Origin: Novosphingobium naphthalenivorans NBRC 102051
GTDB taxonomy: Bacteria > Pseudomonadota > Alphaproteobacteria > Sphingomonadales > Sphingomonadaceae
NCBI RefSeq assembly: GCF_001590985.1
Contig: NZ_BCTX01000007.1
Span: 1 to 64,000, forward strand
Length of the DNA: 64,000 bases
Reading direction: 5' to 3'
Positions 1-8,675 of this stretch are shown piece by piece; the first letter of the stretch is position 1, and every line of letters begins with the position of its first letter. The position numbers and the translations under genes were made by a program. Below the pieces are notes generated by a model. That model was not told the origin of the DNA, searched no databases, and saw only the letters and a program-made list of their open reading frames with translations.

Positions 1-190
1 CGGACGGCTGTCTGACGGCCAGTCGCAACCGCGGGCGCGGGGATATTCGGCCATGGCCTGCTGGAGAAAAAGGAGCCTCAATCATTGAGCGTAAAGCCAC
101 TAGGTATAGTTCACGATGGCGATGCATTGCCTGGAGATACAGTGTACGGCGGTCGTCATCCCGGGCAATTTTGCGGGAAATTGAAGGAGA
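1..190. other. left-edge non-coding stretch
   Basis: No reading frame here has convincing protein character. It contains a motif (97-114) that resembles one in the tetR promoter region, and a Shine-Dalgarno-like AAGGAGA (184-190) just before the LptB-like gene. The left boundary of the island is not visible. Confidence 0.5.
97..114 (+). promoter_or_regulatory. putative TetR operator, copy 1
   Basis: CCACTAGGTATAGTT matches 12 of 15 positions with CCACTAAGTGTAGAT at 1885 between tetR and the export operon. Both copies hold ACTA-N4-TAG. The position, about 80 bp upstream of the LptB-like gene, suits an operator, so the TetR protein at 1104-1826 may control this gene too. This is inference from two sites only. 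Confidence 0.35.
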
Positions 191-1114
191 ATGGATGATC
201 CGCGAGATCGCCATGATGGCAGCGGTTGCGCTGGTGCTGGCCGGCCGGGATGGAGACGCGTACTGACCCGGCTTTTGAGGGACCTTGGCGGAAATCTCGG
301 GCATGATGCCCAACTCGTATCGCCGGCCGCGCGTTCGGAGAGCGAGCCGCTTGCGCCCGCGTCAATCGGACCGGTCGCAGTCGAGCGCGCGCCGACGGTT
401 CTTTCGATCGCCGGGATCGAGAAGTCCTTTGGCAAGCGGAAGGTGCTTGACGATGTCGCGCTCGAAGTGCGGGCAGGCGAAATCGTGGGGCTTCTGGGGC
501 CAAACGGGGCCGGCAAGACGCTCTGCTTCTATGCGATTGCCGGCCTGATGAGCGTGGATGCCGGCAGGATCGAGATTGGCGGTCAGGATGTCACCGCGCT
601 TCCCATGGATCGAAGAGCGAAGCTGGGCCTCGGCTATCTTCCCCAGGAAGGATCGATCTTCCGCGGCATGACGGCTGCGGAGAATATCGCGGCCGTGCTC
701 GAACTGCATATCGCCGATCGCGATGTAGCTGCCGCGCGGCTCGATGAACTTCTTGCCGAGTTCAATATCGCCCACATTCGCGACGTTCCCGCACAGCGGT
801 TGTCCGGCGGGGAACGCAGGCGCTGCGAGATCGCCAGGGCCATGGCGGCAGCGCCCTCGGTCATCCTGCTCGATGAACCGTTCGCGGGCATCGATCCCAT
901 GTCGATCGCCGACGTCAAGGCGATGGTGCGAAAGCTCAAGCGAGAAGGCGTGGCGATCCTTCTGACCGACCACAATGTGCATGAGATGCTCGAACTGGTC
1001 GAGCGGGCCTATATCATCGATCAGGGCAGGATGCTGTTCGAGGGCGGCCCAGAAGCGGTACTCGACAACCCCGAAGTCCGGCATCGCTATCTTGGCGAGG
1101 GCTTCAGGATGTGA
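191..1114 (+). CDS. LptB-like ABC transporter ATP-binding protein, unusual N-terminus
   Basis: This is an ABC ATPase of the LptB type, the cytoplasmic ATPase that powers lipopolysaccharide export. From about residue 70 the sequence follows the LptB pattern: Walker A GPNGAGKT (then Leu, where LptB normally has a second Thr), signature LSGGERRRCEIARA, Walker B VILLDEPFAGIDP and H-loop LLTDHNVHEM. The first ~68 residues (rich in Arg, Gly and Asp) match nothing in the family; typical LptB is about 240 aa, against 307 here. The ATG at 191 lies directly on the Shine-Dalgarno sequence. The only other in-frame start I see is a TTG at 275. Either the gene was fused to foreign 5' sequence or the true start is non-standard. 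It probably supplements a core lptB elsewhere. It overlaps the convergent tetR gene by 11 bp. Confidence 0.75.
   Translation: MDDPRDRHDGSGCAGAGRPGWRRVLTRLLRDLGGNLGHDAQLVSPAARSESEPLAPASIGPVAVERAPTVLSIAGIEKSFGKRKVLDDVALEVRAGEIVGLLGPNGAGKTLCFYAIAGLMSVDAGRIEIGGQDVTALPMDRRAKLGLGYLPQEGSIFRGMTAAENIAAVLELHIADRDVAAARLDELLAEFNIAHIRDVPAQRLSGGERRRCEIARAMAAAPSVILLDEPFAGIDPMSIADVKAMVRKLKREGVAILLTDHNVHEMLELVERAYIIDQGRMLFEGGPEAVLDNPEVRHRYLGEGFRM
195..266 (+). CDS. possible signal-peptide-like small ORF overlapping the LptB-like gene
   Basis: The frame encodes 23 residues: MIREIAMMAAVALVLAG followed by RDGDAY and a stop. The ATG sits 5 nt after GGAG, a better spacing than the ATG at 191. The basic start and hydrophobic core look like the beginning of a signal peptide. 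In many Proteobacteria lptB follows lptA, whose product is secreted, so this could be the remnant of such a gene joined to lptB by deletion, or a leader peptide. It could also be chance. Confidence 0.25.
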   Translation: MIREIAMMAAVALVLAGRDGDAY

Positions 1115-1826
1115 GGCGGTTACCGCGCCCTTCGTTCAGGAACGGAATGGCCTTTGCCATGAGGTCGAGCGCTCGCTCGATATAGGCAGCCTTTGTCCGG
1201 GTGGTGTTGTGCAGATCATGGCGCTGCAGGATGCGCTGGCGCGGCACGGTGACCAGCGCGTCGAAGAGAAAAGCAGCGAGGAACGGAAGATCGCCTGCTT
1301 CCTCGCTGTTCGGTTCGCTCGCCTCGGCAAGGATCGTCTGCATCAGATCGATGCCGAACTGGGTGCCGATCGCGGGCTGTGCCCGCATCATGCCCGGATT
1401 GTGGTTTGCCAGCCAGATGATGAGCGCTTCGATGCCCACGACATCGCCTTGAAGCGACAGGTCGAGCATCCTGCGAGCGATATAGGCGATTTTTTTGCGG
1501 GTGCTTCCTCGAGGGACCGATGCCGCGATCGGATCGAGATAGCGGGCAAGGCTGTGTTCCATGGCGGCGACGAGCAGGGCGAGCTTTGAGCCGAAGCGGG
1601 AATAGAGCGTTCGCTTCGATGTCTGTGCGGCGGCGGCGATAGCTTCCATACTCGTACCCTCGACGCCGCCGGCGATGAATTGGGCAAGCGCCGTCTCGAG
1701 GATATGATGTCCAAGCCGGGCTGCGACCTCCTGTGGCGGCCTTCCTCCCCTGGGATCGCGGGCAGGCAGACGCGAGCCGGTTCCCGATGCGGCGCCGTCA
1801 TCTTTCATGAATCGCTCGCGGCCCAT
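1104..1826 (-). CDS. TetR/AcrR family transcriptional regulator
   Basis: An N-terminal helix-turn-helix (EGTSMEAIAAAAQTSKRTLY, then SRFGSK) is typical of TetR repressors and is followed by a helical ligand-binding domain. The start is uncertain: the ATG at 1826 gives 240 aa, while the ATG at 1808 has a similarly weak ribosome site. An upstream in-frame extension to 1928 lacks family character. The gene is divergent from the export operon beginning at 1969, and the space between holds a partly palindromic site (1885-1908). It most likely represses that operon and possibly the LptB-like gene, whose promoter has a related motif. The closest functional analogy is a local repressor of an RbbA/YbhF-type exporter, by context rather than by recognised orthology. 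Confidence 0.85.
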   Translation of the reverse strand: MGRERFMKDDGAASGTGSRLPARDPRGGRPPQEVAARLGHHILETALAQFIAGGVEGTSMEAIAAAAQTSKRTLYSRFGSKLALLVAAMEHSLARYLDPIAASVPRGSTRKKIAYIARRMLDLSLQGDVVGIEALIIWLANHNPGMMRAQPAIGTQFGIDLMQTILAEASEPNSEEAGDLPFLAAFLFDALVTVPRQRILQRHDLHNTTRTKAAYIERALDLMAKAIPFLNEGRGNRLTS

Positions 1827-1884
1827 CGCTGCTTCATTCCAGCTTTCGCGCTTGATCGGCAAGTGATACCGGGCAATATCAAAA

Positions 1885-1908
1885 CCACTAAGTGTAGATA
1901 CTAATAGT
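1885..1908. promoter_or_regulatory. putative TetR operator, copy 2
   Basis: The site lies between the divergent tetR and outer-membrane lipoprotein genes. CACTAAGTG is an inverted repeat with a one-base centre, and 10 bp further on is ACTAATAGT, also an inverted repeat with a one-base centre. The first half matches the motif at 97-114. Confidence 0.45.
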
Positions 1909-1968
1909 CCGGAGAGGTGCTTGCCCATAGGCGTACCGCCTGTTTGAACCAGAATGGAACCGGACTAG

Positions 1969-3438
1969 ATGGCTCGCAGCGCTCATATTACTGGCCGTTT
2001 ATGCGGGTTCCGGGCCGTCATGGCGGCGATGATCGTGCCATCTTTCCTGTCCGGCTGTTCCTTCGCGCCGCCCAATGTCCGGCCGGCCCAGCCGGTGCCG
2101 CAGGACTATCCCGCGCCAGCCGCGCTGGGCGCGTCCATCGCGCGGATCGGTTGGCATGATTTCTTCCGGGAAGAGCATCTGCGTGTGCTGATCGCGGCCG
2201 CGCTGGAGAACAACCGCGATATCCGTATCGCCGCGGCCCGCGTCGATCAGGCGCGCGCGGCCTGGCGTATCGAGGGATCGGCGCTCTATCCCGAACTCAA
2301 CGCCGTCGGCACCGGCACGCGGGGTCGTTCCATCATCAGCCTGCCGGGCGCAGGCACGCAGAGCTATGACATCAAGCAGGTCACCGCGCAGGTGAGCGCG
2401 AGCTGGGAAATCGATTTCTGGGGCCGTCTGCGCAACCTGAACGACGCCGCGCGCAATCGTTATCTGGCGACGGAAGAGGCGAAGCGCGCCGTTGCCACCG
2501 GCCTGATCGCGCAGGTCGCCAATGGCTATCTGCTGGAGCGCGAATATGAGGAACGCCTCGCGCTTGCCCGGCGGACGATCGTCACGCGCGAGGACTCACT
2601 GCGGATCATGCGCCGCCGCTATGAAGTCGGGTCCGGCTCGAAGCTCGAAATGACCCAGGCGCAGTTGCTGCTGGCGCAGGCGCAGGATGCGCTGCAAGCG
2701 CTTGAGCAGGACCGCGACGTGAACCGCAACGCGCTGGCGCTGCTGGTCGGGCGGCCCGTGGAGATCGTGCCTGGGCCCCTCGGTCTTGCCGAAACCGGAC
2801 CGGATATCGCCCTTCCGCCGGGCTTGCCCTCCGACCTTCTGGTCAACCGGCCTGATATCGTGGCGGCGGAATATCAATTGCGGGCGGCCAACGCCGATAT
2901 CGGCGCGGCGCGGGCGGCGTTCTTTCCCAATATCAGCCTGACGGGTGCCTTCGGCACGGCGAGTTCCGATCTCGACGGGCTGTTCGGCGACGGGAGCCGC
3001 GCGTGGAGCTTCACCCCGACGATCGCCCTGCCGCTGTTCAATGCGGGCCGCCTTTCCGGCAACCTCGATCTGGCGAAAGCGCGGCAGGTCGAAGCCGTGG
3101 CCAGCTATGAAAAGACCGTGCAGGGCGCGTTTCGTGATGTTTCCGACGCGCTGGTCCGGCGCCGGCAACTGGCGTTGCGGATCGACACCGCGCGCAGCTC
3201 GCTGGACGCCTTGCGCGAACGGGCTCGGCTGGCCGGGTTGCGGTTCGACAACGGGCGTTCGGCCTATTTGGAAGTGCTGGACGCGCAACGCGACCTTTTC
3301 GACACCGAACAGGCGCTGATCCAGTTGCGCCGCGCTCATCTGGCGAGCGGCATAGCCCTCTACGCGGCGCTTGGCGGGGGCTTTCCCGCCGAAGTCGTCC
3401 ACGACAGCAACGATCAAGGCGGAGAACACAGGCGATGA
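1969..3438 (+). CDS. outer membrane efflux lipoprotein, NodT/OprM family
   Basis: This is a TolC-like outer-membrane channel of the NodT lipoprotein group, 489 aa, a normal length. The N-terminus has a signal sequence ending in the lipobox LSGC (about residues 27-30). The body carries two OEP repeats; family blocks include SASWEIDFWGRLRN, VNRPDIVAAEYQLRAANADI and FPNISLTGAFG. It should form the exit duct for the exporter encoded by the next three genes. Its stop overlaps the start of the HlyD gene (ATGA), so the two are probably translationally coupled. Having its own outer-membrane component makes the system self-contained, unlike the E. coli yhiI-rbbA-yhhJ set. Confidence 0.92.
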   Translation: MARSAHITGRLCGFRAVMAAMIVPSFLSGCSFAPPNVRPAQPVPQDYPAPAALGASIARIGWHDFFREEHLRVLIAAALENNRDIRIAAARVDQARAAWRIEGSALYPELNAVGTGTRGRSIISLPGAGTQSYDIKQVTAQVSASWEIDFWGRLRNLNDAARNRYLATEEAKRAVATGLIAQVANGYLLEREYEERLALARRTIVTREDSLRIMRRRYEVGSGSKLEMTQAQLLLAQAQDALQALEQDRDVNRNALALLVGRPVEIVPGPLGLAETGPDIALPPGLPSDLLVNRPDIVAAEYQLRAANADIGAARAAFFPNISLTGAFGTASSDLDGLFGDGSRAWSFTPTIALPLFNAGRLSGNLDLAKARQVEAVASYEKTVQGAFRDVSDALVRRRQLALRIDTARSSLDALRERARLAGLRFDNGRSAYLEVLDAQRDLFDTEQALIQLRRAHLASGIALYAALGGGFPAEVVHDSNDQGGEHRR

Positions 3439-4508
3439 CGGCGTCCCGGAAGACATGGCTCATCAGGGGCGGCATCGCGGCGGCGCTCGTCGTTGTAGCT
3501 CTGCTCCTTTGGCAGGTGCTCAAGCCCGGCGATTTGCCCGAAGGCATCGTCGGCGGTAACGGCCGGATCGAAGCGGTTGAAATCGACGTTTCCGCCAAAT
3601 CGCCCGGCCGCATCCGCGAAATCCTGGTCGACGAAGGCGCGTTCGTGCAGGCGGGGCAAGTCGTCGCCCATATGGATACGGACGTGCTGAGTGCCCAGAG
3701 GGCCGAAGCCGAAGCGCAACTGGCGCAGGCGCTGAACGGCATCCAGATCGCGACCAGCCAGGTCGCGCAGCAGCAGAGCAACCGGGCGGCGGCTCTCGCC
3801 GGCGTCCGCCAGCGTGAGGCGGAGCTGAACGCGGCGCGCAAGCGGCTGGCGCGATCGGAAACGCTGGCGCGAGAAGGTGCGACCGCCGTGCAGGAACGGG
3901 ATGACGATCAGGCCCGCGTCGAAGGCGCGGCGGCGGCAGTGGAGGCCGCTCGCGCCCAACTCGCGGCCGTCGACGCGGCGATCACGACGGCGCGCAACCA
4001 GGTGATCGGCGCGCGTTCGCAGGTCGATGCCGTGCGCGCCACCATCCAGCGGATCGAGGCCGATATCCGCGACAGCGACCTCAAGGCGCCGACGGCCGGC
4101 CGCGTGCAATATCGCGTCGCCCAGCCGGGCGAAGTCGTGGGTGGCGGCGGGCGCGTGCTCAACCTGGTCAATCTGGGCGACGTCTACATGACCTTCTTCC
4201 TGCCGGAAACGGTCGCGGGCAAGGTGGCGCTGGGCAGCGATGTACGCATCGTGCTCGATGCGCTTCCGGATCGTGCGATCCCTGCGAAAGTCAGCTTCGT
4301 TGCCGATGTGGCCCAGTTCACGCCCAAGACGGTGGAGACGCAAAGCGAGCGCCAGAAACTGATGTTCCGCGTGAAGGCGCAGATCGATCGCAAGTTGCTC
4401 GATCGCTATATCACCCAGGTCAAGACCGGCCTTCCGGGCATGGCCTATGTGCGGATCGATCCGAAATCCGAATGGCCCGCGAAACTGACCGTCAACGTGC
4501 CGCAATGA
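3435..4508 (+). CDS. HlyD/YhiI-like periplasmic adaptor (membrane fusion protein)
   Basis: The 357-aa protein has a single N-terminal membrane anchor (about residues 10-25), then a lipoyl half-motif region ([20 protein letters not shown]). A long helical hairpin rich in Ala, Gln and Glu follows (about 80-215), then the second lipoyl half ([20 protein letters not shown]) and a beta-barrel domain. It matches E. coli YhiI in length and layout. It would link the inner-membrane ABC complex to the NodT-type channel upstream. ATGA overlaps at both ends show tight operon coupling. Confidence 0.92.
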   Translation: MTASRKTWLIRGGIAAALVVVALLLWQVLKPGDLPEGIVGGNGRIEAVEIDVSAKSPGRIREILVDEGAFVQAGQVVAHMDTDVLSAQRAEAEAQLAQALNGIQIATSQVAQQQSNRAAALAGVRQREAELNAARKRLARSETLAREGATAVQERDDDQARVEGAAAAVEAARAQLAAVDAAITTARNQVIGARSQVDAVRATIQRIEADIRDSDLKAPTAGRVQYRVAQPGEVVGGGGRVLNLVNLGDVYMTFFLPETVAGKVALGSDVRIVLDALPDRAIPAKVSFVADVAQFTPKTVETQSERQKLMFRVKAQIDRKLLDRYITQVKTGLPGMAYVRIDPKSEWPAKLTVNVPQ

Positions 4509-7255
4509 CGGAAGCTGTCGCCCGCGTTTCGGGCGTGAGCCTGCATTACGGCAAGGTGCTGGCGCTCGATGATGTGAATCTTGAAATCCCCGCCGGGCGC
4601 ATGGTGGCGATGATCGGCCCGGACGGCGTCGGCAAGTCCAGCCTGTTTTCCCTGATCGCGGGCGCGCGAGCCATCCAGGAGGGCCGGGTCGAGGTGCTGG
4701 GCGGCGACATGGCCGAGGCCCGCCACCGCAACGCCGTGTGTCCGCGCATCGCCTATATGCCGCAGGGGCTGGGCAAGAACCTCTATCCTACGCTCTCCAT
4801 CGACGAAAATCTCGAATTCTTCGGGCGGTTGTTCGGGCAGGACGCGGCCGAACGCGAGCGCCGCATTGCCGACCTCACCGAAAGCACGGGCCTCGCGCCG
4901 TTCCGCAAGCGCCCGGCGGGCAAGCTTTCGGGCGGCATGAAGCAGAAGCTCGGCTTGTGCTGCGCGCTCATCCACGATCCCGATTTCCTGCTGCTGGATG
5001 AGCCGACAACCGGCGTCGATCCCATGTCGCGCGCGCAATTCTGGGATCTGATCGACCGCATCCGCGCGAACCGCCCGCACATGAGCGTGCTGGTCGCCAC
5101 GGCCTATATGGAAGAGGCCGAACGCTTCGACTGGCTAATCGCGATGGACGCGGGAAAGGTGCTGGCCACCGGCACCGCAGCCGACTTCTATGCACGCACC
5201 GGCGAACAGTCGCTGGAACAGGCGTTTATCTCGATGCTTCCCGAGGAGCGCCGCCGCGGGCACAAGCCGGTGGAGATTCCGCCGCGCAGCGACGGCGGCG
5301 AGGCCGAGATCGCCATCGAGGCGCAGGGGCTCACCATGCGTTTCGGTGATTTCACGGCAGTCGATCATGTCGATTTTCGCATCGAGCGCGGCGAGATCTT
5401 TGGATTCCTCGGCTCCAACGGCTGCGGCAAGTCGACCACCATGAAGATGCTGACCGGCCTGCTGAAAGCCAGCGAAGGCCAGGCCTGGCTGTTCGGCCGC
5501 GAGGTCGAGAATGACGACATGGCGACGCGCCGGCGCGTTGGCTATATGAGCCAGGCCTTCTCGCTCTACTCGGAACTGACGGTCCGGCAGAACCTCGAGC
5601 TGCATGCCCAGCTCTTCCATGTTCCCGCCGGGGAAGTGCCGGCCCGCGTGAGGGAAATGGCGCAGCGGTTCGGCCTGGATGGCATCATGGATGCGTTGCC
5701 CGGCGCCTTGCCGCTGGGCCAGCGCCAGCGGCTCAGCCTAGCCGTCGCCATGATCCACAAGCCGGAAATGCTGATCCTGGATGAACCGACGTCCGGCGTC
5801 GATCCGATCGCGCGGGACCAGTTCTGGCAGATGATGATCGACCTGTCCCGGCGCGACAAGGTGACGATCTTCATTTCCACGCACTTCATGAACGAAGCGG
5901 AGCGGTGCGACCGCATATCGCTGATGCATGCGGGCAAGGTGCTGGTCAGCGACACCCCCGCCGCCATTGTCGAGAACCGCGGCGCGGCGGACCTGGAAGA
6001 AGCGTTCATCGCCTATCTTCAGGATGCGAGCGGCGAGACGCCGACAGAAAAGAGGGACGATCCGGTTCCTGCGGGCGCGCCTGCCGCGGCCGATCAGGAC
6101 ATTTCGGCTGCACCGGCCCGCTCCCCATGGTTCATGCGGCGCCGGATGATGAGCTATGCCCGGCGCGAAGGGCTGGAATTGCGCCGCGATCCCATCCGCG
6201 CCACCCTGGCCCTGCTGGGCAGCGTCATCCTGATGTTCATCATGGGCTATGGCATCAGCATGGACGTGGAGGACTTGCCGTTCGCCGTGCTGGACCGCGA
6301 CGGCACGACCACCAGCGAGAACTACGTCCTCAACCTGGCCGGATCGCGCTATTTCATCGAACGGCCGCCGATCACCGACTATAGCCAGTTGGACCGGCGG
6401 ATGCGCTCGGGCGAACTGAGCGTGGCCCTGGAGATTCCGCCCAATTTCGCGCGCGACCTGCGCCGGGGCGTGCCGGTGCAGATCGGTGTATGGGTCGATG
6501 GCGCCATGCCGCAGCGGGCCGAGACCGTGCAAGGCTATGTCCAGGCCCTGCATGCCCACTGGCTCAGTGAAATGGCCGTGCAGGAAACAGGTGCGCGGCC
6601 ATCGATGGGTCTCGTCAATATCGAGCTGCGCTATCGTTACAATCCGGACGTGAAAAGCCTTGTAGCCATCGCGCCGGCCGTGATTCCGATGATGCTGCTC
6701 TTGTTCCCGGCGATGCTGACGGCTTTGAGCGTGGTGCGGGAAAAGGAGCTGGGTTCCATCGTCAATTTCTACGTGACGCCGATCAGCAAGGTGGAATTCC
6801 TGCTGGGCAAGCAGCTTCCCTATGTCGCGCTCGCCATGCTGAACTATGTCTTGCTGGTGTTCCTCGCCGTCACGATGTTCGGTGTGCCGTTGACGGGCAG
6901 TTTCCTCGCGATGACGCTGGGCGCTCTCTTCTATACGCTGTCGGCGACGGCCATCGGCCTGCTGTTCTCCATCTTCATGCGCAGCCAGATTGCCGCGATG
7001 TTCGCCACCGCCATCGGCACGATCCTGCCCGCCGTGCAGTTTTCCGGCCTGATCAACCCGGTGTCCTCGCTCGAGGGGGCGGGCGCGGTGATCGGATCGA
7101 TATATCCCGCGACCTGGTTCGTCACCATCTGCCGCGGCGTCTTTTCCAAGGGGCTGGGCTTCGCCGACCTCTGGCCTGACCTTCTCGTGCTGTTCGCGAC
7201 GTTTCCCGTCATCCTGGCGCTGTGTGTCGCGTTGCTGCGTAAGCAGGAGAGCTGA
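4505..7255 (+). CDS. RbbA-like fused ABC transporter: two ATPase domains plus ABC-2 permease
   Basis: The 916-aa fusion has the size and order of RbbA (E. coli RbbA is 911 aa). ATPase 1 has Walker [10 protein letters not shown] (about residue 40), signature [12 protein letters not shown] and Walker [13 protein letters not shown]. ATPase 2 has Walker [11 protein letters not shown] (about 310), a degenerate signature [15 protein letters not shown] and Walker [13 protein letters not shown]. The C-terminal half is an ABC-2 permease (first membrane helix near residue 570, four or five more after 720). The start at 4505 overlaps the adaptor stop. In E. coli RbbA was reported to associate with ribosomes; here the flanking adaptor, channel and second permease argue for an exporter. 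The substrate is unknown. Confidence 0.9.
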   Translation: MTEAVARVSGVSLHYGKVLALDDVNLEIPAGRMVAMIGPDGVGKSSLFSLIAGARAIQEGRVEVLGGDMAEARHRNAVCPRIAYMPQGLGKNLYPTLSIDENLEFFGRLFGQDAAERERRIADLTESTGLAPFRKRPAGKLSGGMKQKLGLCCALIHDPDFLLLDEPTTGVDPMSRAQFWDLIDRIRANRPHMSVLVATAYMEEAERFDWLIAMDAGKVLATGTAADFYARTGEQSLEQAFISMLPEERRRGHKPVEIPPRSDGGEAEIAIEAQGLTMRFGDFTAVDHVDFRIERGEIFGFLGSNGCGKSTTMKMLTGLLKASEGQAWLFGREVENDDMATRRRVGYMSQAFSLYSELTVRQNLELHAQLFHVPAGEVPARVREMAQRFGLDGIMDALPGALPLGQRQRLSLAVAMIHKPEMLILDEPTSGVDPIARDQFWQMMIDLSRRDKVTIFISTHFMNEAERCDRISLMHAGKVLVSDTPAAIVENRGAADLEEAFIAYLQDASGETPTEKRDDPVPAGAPAAADQDISAAPARSPWFMRRRMMSYARREGLELRRDPIRATLALLGSVILMFIMGYGISMDVEDLPFAVLDRDGTTTSENYVLNLAGSRYFIERPPITDYSQLDRRMRSGELSVALEIPPNFARDLRRGVPVQIGVWVDGAMPQRAETVQGYVQALHAHWLSEMAVQETGARPSMGLVNIELRYRYNPDVKSLVAIAPAVIPMMLLLFPAMLTALSVVREKELGSIVNFYVTPISKVEFLLGKQLPYVALAMLNYVLLVFLAVTMFGVPLTGSFLAMTLGALFYTLSATAIGLLFSIFMRSQIAAMFATAIGTILPAVQFSGLINPVSSLEGAGAVIGSIYPATWFVTICRGVFSKGLGFADLWPDLLVLFATFPVILALCVALLRKQES

Positions 7256-7256
7256 T

Positions 7257-8381
7257 ATGCGCCACGCGGCCAACATCTACCGGCTCGGCATCAAGGAACT
7301 GCGCAGCCTGTGGCGCGATCCGATGATGCTGTTCCTGATCCTCTATTCGTTCTCGGTGGGGATCTACGTCGCGGCAACCGCCATGCCGGAAACGCTGCAC
7401 AAGGCGCCTATCGCGATCGTCGATGAAGACCAGTCGCAGCTTTCCAGCCGGATAACCGGCGCCTTTTATCCGCCGCACTTCACGCCCCCTTCGATCGTGG
7501 GACTGAACGAAGTGGACAAGGGGCTGGATGCCGGGCGCTATACGTTCGCTCTCGACATCCCGCCCGATTTTCAGCGAGACGTACTTGCGGGACGCCAACC
7601 CGGCTTGCAGCTCAACGTTGACGCTACGCGGATGAGCCAGGCTTTCACGGGCGGCGGCTACATCCAGCAGATCGTGCAGGGCGAAGTTGCCGAATTCATG
7701 AAAGGCACGCGTGCGAGCACGCCGGTCCCGGTCGAGCTGGCGCTGCGCGTGCGGTTCAATCCTACGCTGGCGCAAAGCTGGTTCGGCGCGGTCATGGAAA
7801 TCATCAACAGCGTCACCATGCTGTCGATCGTGCTGACGGGCGCGGCCCTGATCCGCGAGCGCGAGCACGGCACGATCGAACACCTGCTAGTGATGCCGGT
7901 GACGCCGTTCGAGATCATGGCCAGCAAGGTCTGGGCCATGGGGCTCGTTGTCCTGGTCGCCTGCGCTTTCGCGCTTTTCGTGATGGTGGAAGGGGTACTG
8001 TCCGTTCCCGTCGAAGGGTCGATCGCGCTGTTCCTCGCCGGAGCGGGGCTGCACCTGTTCGCCACGACCTCCATCGGCATCTTCATGGGGACGATCGCGC
8101 GCTCCATGCCGCAGTTCGGCTTGTTGCTGATGCTGGTGCTGCTGCCGTTGCAGATGCTGTCCGGCGGTTCGACGCCGCGCGAAAGCATGCCGGAGTTCGT
8201 CCAGACGGTCATGTTGGCCGCGCCCACCACCCATTTCGTGAAGATGGCGCAGGCCATCCTTTACCGGGGCGCGGGCTTTGACGTGGTCTGGCCCCAGTTC
8301 CTGGCTATCATTGCTATCGGCGCGATCTTCTTCGCCATTGCGTTGGCGCGGTTCCGGCGAACCATCGGCACGATGGCGTGA
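7257..8381 (+). CDS. YhhJ-like ABC-2 type permease
   Basis: The 374-aa inner-membrane permease partners the RbbA-like fusion and matches E. coli YhhJ in length. One N-terminal membrane helix (MMLFLILYSFSVGIYVAAT) is followed by a large periplasmic domain and five C-terminal helices. The conserved ABC-2 block INSVTMLSIVLTGAALIRER leads into EHGTIEHLLVMPV. The start at 7257 is chosen because AGGAG lies 8-12 nt upstream and the gene begins just after the upstream stop. It is the last membrane component of the operon. Confidence 0.9.
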   Translation: MRHAANIYRLGIKELRSLWRDPMMLFLILYSFSVGIYVAATAMPETLHKAPIAIVDEDQSQLSSRITGAFYPPHFTPPSIVGLNEVDKGLDAGRYTFALDIPPDFQRDVLAGRQPGLQLNVDATRMSQAFTGGGYIQQIVQGEVAEFMKGTRASTPVPVELALRVRFNPTLAQSWFGAVMEIINSVTMLSIVLTGAALIREREHGTIEHLLVMPVTPFEIMASKVWAMGLVVLVACAFALFVMVEGVLSVPVEGSIALFLAGAGLHLFATTSIGIFMGTIARSMPQFGLLLMLVLLPLQMLSGGSTPRESMPEFVQTVMLAAPTTHFVKMAQAILYRGAGFDVVWPQFLAIIAIGAIFFAIALARFRRTIGTMA

Positions 8382-8393
8382 GGAGGCAGTCGA

Positions 8394-8549
8394 ATGTCAG
8401 AACACCAAATTGCGTGGGACATCGTAACGATGCTTCAGACTAACGATTGCCGAACGGTTCCGCGCAGGTTTCGCAGGAGAATAATACCGGCGGCGGTGTC
8501 GCGGATCCTGAGCCAGGTTTTCGAAACAGCGAATCCACGATTGCCCTAG
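8394..8549 (+). CDS. small ORF after the export operon (51 aa)
   Basis: An ATG lies 7 nt after a near-perfect ribosome-binding site, GAGGAGG (8380-8386), which overlaps the stop of the permease gene. The product starts MSEHQIAWDIVTMLQTNDC and has an Arg-rich middle (VPRRFRRRI). No family is recognised. The strong ribosome site is the only support; it could be a translated small protein of the efflux operon or a chance frame. Confidence 0.35.
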   Translation: MSEHQIAWDIVTMLQTNDCRTVPRRFRRRIIPAAVSRILSQVFETANPRLP

Positions 8550-8560
8550 CAGCCTCACGC

Positions 8561-8582
8561 GTCAGCCATAGCGCTGGCTGAC
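8561..8582. terminator. inverted repeat, possible terminator of the export operon
   Basis: Eight-base arms GTCAGCCA and TGGCTGAC enclose a 6-base loop. No T run follows, so intrinsic termination is uncertain. It may instead be a protein-binding palindrome for the LuxR gene downstream. Confidence 0.35.
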
Positions 8583-8596
8583 GGCTGTGAATGCCC

Positions 8597-8611
8597 CCTA
8601 TCTCCCATAGG
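8597..8611. promoter_or_regulatory. lux-box-like palindrome upstream of luxR-type gene
   Basis: CCTAT and ATAGG are arranged as an inverted repeat around CTCCC, about 65 bp before the start of the LuxR-type gene. LuxR-family operators are dyads of roughly this size, so autoregulation is plausible but unproven. Confidence 0.3.
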
Positions 8612-8675
8612 TATCACAACGGCTTCTTCTGGCACGTTTGCCGGTGCACGGCCAACACAACCCAAGGAGGATGCC

